Below, in pieces: positions 59,139-64,000 of a DNA stretch of 64,000 bases. The notes beneath the pieces are model-generated. The model was not told the DNA's origin, ran no database searches, and saw only the letters and a list, made by a program, of their open reading frames with translations. The translations under genes and the position numbers were made by a program. Source of the stretch: Neisseria subflava (GTDB lineage Bacteria; Pseudomonadota; Gammaproteobacteria; Burkholderiales; Neisseriaceae); NCBI RefSeq assembly GCF_003044935.1, contig NZ_POXP01000004.1, positions 62,001 to 126,000 on the forward strand, given 5' to 3'. The number at the start of each line of letters is the position of its first letter. Positions within the stretch are counted from its first letter, which is position 1.

Positions 59139-60404
59139 ATGCAACAACGTATTATAACCCTGCTTTGCATAGCAGGCATGGCTATTTCTGCCCACACTCA
59201 GGCAGCTTCTTTAAAAATCCGCCCCAATGCGCCGCAACGCTACGTCGTTAAAAACGGCGATACCTTGTGGGGTATTTCCGGTAAATATCTGTACAGCCCA
59301 TGGCAATGGAACCGCCTTTGGGGCGCCAATCGCAACGCCATCCGCAATCCGCATCTGATCTATCCGGGTCAGGTGTTGGTTTTACGCTACGTCAACGGCC
59401 AGCCACGACTGGGTTTTGAACATGCCCAAACCCGTTCAGACGGCATTCCCGTGATCAAACTGCATCCGCGCGTACGCGAAACTTCCGGCTACGGCATTCC
59501 GACTGTCAACGTCAATCTCTACCGCATGTTCATGAAACATCCGCAGATTATCGCTCCAGAAGAAACCGCCAACGCGCCGCGCCTGATTGCCGGCCCCGAC
59601 AACCGCGTCCTCTACACCCAAGGCAACCGCGTGTACGCATACGGCCTGACCGAACCCGGCCGCTACCTGACCTACCGCGTCAATAAAAACATCACCGATC
59701 CGGAAACCGGCAAATTCCTCGGTCAAGAAGTCGTGTTCAGCGGCATCGCCAACACGCTGCCTTACACCGACTCCGCATTGGAACACCGTACCCGCGCTTC
59801 TGACGAAAAACTCAAAAGCAACGAGTATTACACCCAAGTCAACAAAGCCATGAAGCTGCGCACCCAGTCCGCGCAACCTTTGGTTATCGAAGAAGCCGTT
59901 TCCGAAATCCGCAAAGACGACTATCTGCTGAAACTGCCCGAAGGCCTCGACAGCTTCAATGTGATGCCTCACGCCCCTGCCCGTCCAATTCAGGCCAAAG
60001 TCGTTTCCATCTTCGACGGCGTGGGCGAAGCCGGCCAGTTCCAAACCATTACTTTGGATAAAGGCGAACTCGACGGCCTGGACAAAGGCACGGTGGTCAG
60101 CCTCTACAAACGCGGCCGCCAAGTCCGTGTCAATCTGTCCAACAACCTGATTCGCAAGCCGAAAGACAAAGATACGGTTGAATTGGTTTCCATTCCGGCA
60201 GAAGAAATCGGTTTGGCAATGGTATACCGCACATCCGACCATCTGGCCTCCGCCATTATTTTGGAAAGCCTGAACAGCGTTTCCATCGGCGATACCGCTT
60301 CCGAACCCGGCCGCGATTTGGACAATATGGCTGATGAAAAAACCATGGACAAACCGGCTGAAGACGAACAAGAAAGAGAAATCGAACTGGAAGTCCGCAG
60401 CTGA
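59139..60404 (+). CDS. Exported LysM-domain protein
   Basis: 421 residues. Signal peptide (M-Q-Q-R-I-I-T-L-L-C-I-A-G-M-A-I-S-A-H-T-Q-A, cleavage around residue 22). One LysM peptidoglycan-binding domain at about 34-85 (Y-V-V-K-N-G-D-T-L-W-G-I-S-G-K and N-P-H-L-I-Y-P-G-Q-V-L). The rest is a conserved region of unknown fold ending in a strongly acidic tail. Homologues often sit next to dprA or def/fmt in betaproteobacteria. No catalytic domain seen. AGGGGA precedes the start. Confidence 0.9.
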   Translation: MQQRIITLLCIAGMAISAHTQAASLKIRPNAPQRYVVKNGDTLWGISGKYLYSPWQWNRLWGANRNAIRNPHLIYPGQVLVLRYVNGQPRLGFEHAQTRSDGIPVIKLHPRVRETSGYGIPTVNVNLYRMFMKHPQIIAPEETANAPRLIAGPDNRVLYTQGNRVYAYGLTEPGRYLTYRVNKNITDPETGKFLGQEVVFSGIANTLPYTDSALEHRTRASDEKLKSNEYYTQVNKAMKLRTQSAQPLVIEEAVSEIRKDDYLLKLPEGLDSFNVMPHAPARPIQAKVVSIFDGVGEAGQFQTITLDKGELDGLDKGTVVSLYKRGRQVRVNLSNNLIRKPKDKDTVELVSIPAEEIGLAMVYRTSDHLASAIILESLNSVSIGDTASEPGRDLDNMADEKTMDKPAEDEQEREIELEVRS

Positions 60405-60605
60405 TTGGGCTTTTTTAGCACCATCCGGCAAATAAAGAAATCTGTAACATATTGTTTAAAGCGCAAACAACATCTCATTTCTCCAGCTATTTATCGGCTG
60501 TCCCCCTTTTCTATTGTCTTGCCGTTCTGCCATTCCAATCAGCAATATGGAAAGTCCGGCACGCTATTTATTGCTTATTGATTGCTCCATCTGTTCCTAC
60601 CAATC

Positions 60606-60640
60606 AAAAAGGCCGTCTGAAATCTTCAGACGGCCTTTTT
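60606..60640. terminator. DUS-pair hairpin between the convergent LysM and fadL genes
   Basis: A 16-bp perfect stem (60606-60621 with 60625-60640) with a 3-base loop and A/T flanks on both sides; bidirectional terminator. Confidence 0.88.
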
Positions 60641-60659
60641 ATCCACAACTCAAATCCGA

Positions 60660-62075
60660 TTATTTGAATTTGTAAGTGTATTGCAAGCCCAAGATGTCCG
60701 CTTTGTTTTTGAAGCGGGCAGAAGATGCACCGCGGCTGTCCACGTCGTTGCCGCTGGCTTTGCCGGTGCGGTAAACCGTGTCATTGATGTGAATATGGCT
60801 GTACGCCGCATCGATAACATGGTTTTTACCCAGTTGATATTTGGCACCGACGGAGAACCAGATACGGTTGCCGTCAGGCAGGCTGTTCATGCGGTCCTCG
60901 GCGCTTTTAACCGGTGATTTGTCGAAAGCGATACCGGCACGCAGTTGCAATGGTTCGGTAACTTGATAAGAGCCGCCGAATGCAACTTTATAAGTGTTGC
61001 GCCAGTTAGGCGTGATGACAGTACGATCAGATTGGCCGTTGACAACTTTTTTGGTGTTTTCAAACACCAGCTCGGCTTTGTTGAAGCGGCTGTGGCGCGT
61101 CCAAGTCACATCGCCGAACAGGTTGGTTTTGTCGGTGGCGCGGTACATACCGTGAACAGACAAAGACTCAGGCGTTACGATTTTGACGCTGGCTTTTTCG
61201 TTCGGCACATAACCGCGTGCAGCCATTGCACCCAAATCCCAAGCGCGTTTTGCATATGCGCCGTCCGCTTCCCAATCGGCAGTGCCTTTCAGCGTATGCG
61301 ATACTTTGGAACGATAGTTCACACCCACGCGTGCGCGCTCGTTGATGTCCCACATCCACGCCAATTGATAGCCAAAGCCCCAATCGTGGCCTTTTACATC
61401 GGCATGACCGTCAGCTTTGCCAGTCGCATCGACAGCAACGGGACGGCCTGCTTGACGGGAAGCCAAGCCGCTGGCCAACTGGCTGATGGCGCCGGAAGCG
61501 TCCCAGTCGGAGTATTTGCGCAATTCGGCTTTGGAATATTGGGCAATCAAACCAGCACCGACGGCGTGTTGCTCATTCAGTTTCCACGCGACTACCGGCT
61601 CGATGGCGATGGTGGTCAAACCCAGTTTGTTGATGTTGTGGCGCAAGACGGAATCTTTTTCGTATTCGGTTGCCGAACCGAAAGGAACGTACACGCCCAA
61701 ACCCAAAGTTACATCGTCGCTGGCTTTGTACGCGCCATAGATGTGTGGAGCAACGGTGGTTTCGGTAATTTTGCCGCTGGTCGAGCCGCTGACATCGGCA
61801 CCCGTGCGGAAGTGTTTTGCAGATTCTGCCTCATAATGAATGCTTGGGAAAACGATATTGGCGTTGACGGAAATTTGGCTGCTGTCGATTTTGCTCAAAC
61901 CGGCCGGGTTGTAGAAAATAGTTGAGGCATCGGCGGCTTCGGCGGCGGCAGCGTTGGCCGTGCCTTGTGCGTTAACGGATTGTGTGCCGAAATGGTAGCC
62001 GGAGGCTTGGACGGCGGTAGATAACAGTGTTGCGCTTAAAATAAATGCTGTTTTTTTCAGATTGAAATGAATCAT
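60660..62075 (-). CDS. FadL/OmpP1-family outer-membrane transporter
   Basis: 471 residues. Signal peptide (F-I-L-S-A-T-L-L-S-T-A-V-Q-A, cleavage around residue 24). Then a plug segment with G-T-A-N-A-A-A-A-E-A-A-D-A-S-T-I-F-Y-N-P-A-G-L, the N-P-A-G motif typical of FadL. The remainder has alternating beta-strand patterns of a 14-strand barrel and ends G-L-Q-Y-T-Y-K-F-K. It probably imports long-chain fatty acids or other hydrophobic compounds; specificity inferred. Confidence 0.92.
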   Translation of the reverse strand: MIHFNLKKTAFILSATLLSTAVQASGYHFGTQSVNAQGTANAAAAEAADASTIFYNPAGLSKIDSSQISVNANIVFPSIHYEAESAKHFRTGADVSGSTSGKITETTVAPHIYGAYKASDDVTLGLGVYVPFGSATEYEKDSVLRHNINKLGLTTIAIEPVVAWKLNEQHAVGAGLIAQYSKAELRKYSDWDASGAISQLASGLASRQAGRPVAVDATGKADGHADVKGHDWGFGYQLAWMWDINERARVGVNYRSKVSHTLKGTADWEADGAYAKRAWDLGAMAARGYVPNEKASVKIVTPESLSVHGMYRATDKTNLFGDVTWTRHSRFNKAELVFENTKKVVNGQSDRTVITPNWRNTYKVAFGGSYQVTEPLQLRAGIAFDKSPVKSAEDRMNSLPDGNRIWFSVGAKYQLGKNHVIDAAYSHIHINDTVYRTGKASGNDVDSRGASSARFKNKADILGLQYTYKFK

Positions 62076-62203
62076 TTTGGTTTACCGTGAAAGTAGCGGA
62101 CAAAGAAAAAGGCCGTCTGAAACGTCCTTTATTGATTTAGTATAGGCACTCAATTCTATACTACATCATTATTTTTGCCTAATCTTTTCTTTTTTTACAC
62201 AAA

Positions 62204-62230
62204 AAAAGCAGGCTGAAACAGCCTGCTTTT
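62204..62230 (-). terminator. Terminator of pyruvate kinase gene
   Basis: A 10-bp stem AAAAGCAGGC/GCCTGCTTTT with a 7-base loop, followed by a T run on the minus strand, about 21 bp after the stop. A lone uptake sequence is at about 62110-62121. Confidence 0.88.
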
Positions 62231-62251
62231 CCAATCATTGGATCACTGCAA

Positions 62252-63724
62252 TTATTTAACCTGCAACACTTCCAGCGTATTGGTCGAACCGGATTCGCGC
62301 ATTTGCGAACCGCTGGTGATGATGTATTGGTCGCCGCTTTGGAGGATTTTGTGTTCTACCAGCATGGCTTCCACTTCGTTCAGCGCGGTATCGTGATCGG
62401 TACTGGTTGCCAAAATCAACGGACGTACACCGCGGTACATCGCCATGCGGCGTTGCGCTGAAACACTCGGCGTCAGGGCAAAAATCGGCAGGGTGATGTT
62501 GTGGCGGCTGACTTCGAAGGCGGTCGAACCGCTTTCAGTCAGGGCAACGATGGCTTTGGCGTGAACTGCTCGCGCCACGCTGACCGCACCGCCGGCAATC
62601 GCCAAGTTGGTGCTGACGGCTTCGGGATACTCGACCTGTTCGGCAACGCCGTTGAGCGAATCTTGTTCTTTTTCCGCAGCCGCACAAATAATCGCCATTT
62701 GGCTGACGGTTTCAAACGGATACGCGCCGACGGCGGTTTCGGCGGAACACATCACCGCATCGGTACCGTCCAATACTGCGTTGGCCACGTCGCTGACTTC
62801 CGCGCGGGTCGGTACAGGGTTGGTAATCATGGATTCCATCATTTGAGTTGCGGTAATGCTGAAGCGGCGCAACTCGCGGGCGCGGCGGATCATGCGTTTT
62901 TGCAGGGCGGGGACGGCTGCGTGTCCGACTTCGACCGCCAAGTCACCGCGGGCAACCATAATACCGTCGCTGGCAAGGATGATTTCGTCCAGGTTTTCAA
63001 TGGCTTCTACGCGCTCGATTTTGGAAACCAAACCGGGGCGTACGGCTGTACTGCCTTTCATTTCTTCTTCGACTTTGGCGCGTGCGATGTGCAAATCTTC
63101 GGCAGATTTCACAAAGCTGATGGCCAAGTAGTCGCAACCGATGGCAATCGCGGTTTTCAAGTCGCGGAAGTCTTTTTCGGTCAACGCACCGGCAGACAGA
63201 CCGCCGCCGCGTTTATTGATACCTTTGTTACTTTTCAGCACATGGCTGTTTTCTACTCTTGTAATAATCTTACTTCCTTCAACCGCTTCAACGGTCAAAG
63301 TCAACAGGCCGTCGTCCAGCCACAAAACATCGCCGGCAACGACGTCATTCGGCAAATCGCGGTAGTCCAAACCCACCGCTTCGCGTGTGCCTTCGCCTTC
63401 AAGTGCGGCATCCAAAATCAAGGTTTCACCCTTATTCAGCTCGATGCTGCCACCTGCAATTTTGCCCACGCGGATTTTAGGACCTTGCAAGTCGGCAAGA
63501 ATGGCGATTTCCTGACCCGAACGTTTCGCGGCTTCGCGTACGATACGGGCATTTTCTTCATGAAACTCCGGCGTACCGTGGCTGAAATTGAAACGGACGA
63601 CATTAAGGCCGCCGACACGGATCATGTCTTCCAACAATTGTACATTGTTGCTGCCCGGACCCAGTGTGGCAACAATTTTGGTATTGTGGCTGATACGGGT
63701 TAAATCACGTTGCAATTGGCTCAT
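62252..63724 (-). CDS. pyk: Pyruvate kinase
   Basis: 490 residues from ATG 63724 (M-S-Q-L-Q-R-D-L-T-R) with AAAGGA upstream; an ATG at 63751 would add nine unrelated residues. It converts phosphoenolpyruvate and ADP to pyruvate and ATP. Conserved blocks: T-K-I-V-A-T-L-G-P, V-V-R-F-N-F-S-H-G, the K-I-E-R/G-I-M-V-A-R-G-D-L-A-V-E active site, and T-Q-M-M-E-S-M. The C-terminal domain resembles the PykA type. In Neisseria it serves the lower part of glucose catabolism. Confidence 0.95.
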   Translation of the reverse strand: MSQLQRDLTRISHNTKIVATLGPGSNNVQLLEDMIRVGGLNVVRFNFSHGTPEFHEENARIVREAAKRSGQEIAILADLQGPKIRVGKIAGGSIELNKGETLILDAALEGEGTREAVGLDYRDLPNDVVAGDVLWLDDGLLTLTVEAVEGSKIITRVENSHVLKSNKGINKRGGGLSAGALTEKDFRDLKTAIAIGCDYLAISFVKSAEDLHIARAKVEEEMKGSTAVRPGLVSKIERVEAIENLDEIILASDGIMVARGDLAVEVGHAAVPALQKRMIRRARELRRFSITATQMMESMITNPVPTRAEVSDVANAVLDGTDAVMCSAETAVGAYPFETVSQMAIICAAAEKEQDSLNGVAEQVEYPEAVSTNLAIAGGAVSVARAVHAKAIVALTESGSTAFEVSRHNITLPIFALTPSVSAQRRMAMYRGVRPLILATSTDHDTALNEVEAMLVEHKILQSGDQYIITSGSQMRESGSTNTLEVLQVK

Positions 63725-63937
63725 GTAAACGTCCTTTCCTGTTGATTTCACGTTTGATAATGAAGAAGATTGTACTCTTAATGCAATAATGTTGGCGTAA
63801 AATTACATCATTTTCTGACTTAAACTAAATTTATTTTTGCATTAACCTACTTTCCTATCGGATACAATACACTCTCACGTCGTCATTTTTGATTTTCAGA
63901 CGGCCTCCCTCATACTAATAGAATACTCAACTGATCC

Positions 63938-64000
63938 ATGAAACGTTTTTTGACTCCACTACCCATCGGCATCGTTTTGGCCGACCTGATCTACGGTTTC
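63938..64000 (+). CDS. Start of an unidentified gene (cut by window edge)
   Basis: ATG 63938 opens a frame of 21 codons: M-K-R-F-L-T-P-L-P-I-G-I-V-L-A-D-L-I-Y-G-F. The hydrophobic stretch after two basic residues could be a signal peptide or membrane anchor. An uptake sequence complement precedes it at about 63895-63906. Too short to identify. Confidence 0.45.
   Translation, partial: MKRFLTPLPIGIVLADLIYGF

Noticed and set aside
60405-60605. A possible small plus-strand gene after the LysM gene (frame 60452-60667)
   Set aside because: No convincing start site, and the frame runs through the DUS terminator hairpin; the stretch looks non-coding.

Overview
This window is a chromosomal stretch from a Neisseria species. 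The evidence is the very frequent 10-base DNA uptake core GCCGTCTGAA, the minCDE-oxyR gene order, the ntrYX/fmt/def cluster, and neisserial gene sequences throughout. Nearly all uptake sites carry the AG prefix (AGGCCGTCTGAA). The AT form typical of meningococcus and gonococcus appears only rarely. That dialect points to a commensal lineage such as the N. subflava/N. flavescens group; this species-level placement is inference.

Layout. 1-13.3 kb is a mixed, mostly plus-strand region. It holds the end of an ATP-grasp gene, a divergent photolyase homologue (phrB), the cell-division cluster minC-minD-minE with oxyR, two small lipoprotein genes, a CopD-like membrane protein, a TerC-family transporter, tRNA-Lys, aldA, a small exported protein of unknown function flanked by 50-bp IS-end repeats, lysS and a sodium/amino-acid symporter. 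Most of these units end in hairpins built from two inverted uptake sequences. 13.3-13.7 kb holds a relic of a type II-C CRISPR-Cas locus: an internal cas9 fragment with a stop codon, joined to part of a CRISPR repeat, a 30-base spacer and a decayed repeat.

13.7-46.1 kb is one long minus-strand block of translation and transcription genes. Read in the transcription direction it runs: tRNA-Tyr, tRNA-Gly, tRNA-Thr, tuf, tRNA-Trp, secE, nusG, rplKA, rplJL, rpoBC, rpsL, rpsG, fusA, tuf, rpsJ, then the S10 operon without rpsJ, the spc operon, and the alpha operon ending at rplQ. Promoters and terminators visible in the gaps divide it into units. The two tuf genes encode identical proteins and lie in direct orientation 17 kb apart.

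46.1-58.9 kb is minus-strand housekeeping and DNA-handling: ferredoxin, rsmD, topA, smg, dprA, ntrX, ntrY, a DUF4390 protein, rsmB, a macrodomain protein, fmt and def. Many of these carry uptake sequences inside the coding region. 59-64 kb has a LysM-domain exported protein on the plus strand, a FadL-type outer-membrane porin and pyruvate kinase on the minus strand, and the first 21 codons of an unidentified plus-strand gene.

The most notable observations are the cas9/CRISPR relic with its preserved 30-nt spacer, a sigma-70-like promoter for rplKA whose 17-bp spacer is mostly a run of ten T residues, and the exported-protein gene between duplicated IS ends. Further ones are a 16-bp perfect inverted repeat between rplL and rpoB, and an NtrX regulator that has lost the residues needed for sigma-54 activation. 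I found no complete, clearly undescribed multi-gene system; most of the window is conserved core genome.
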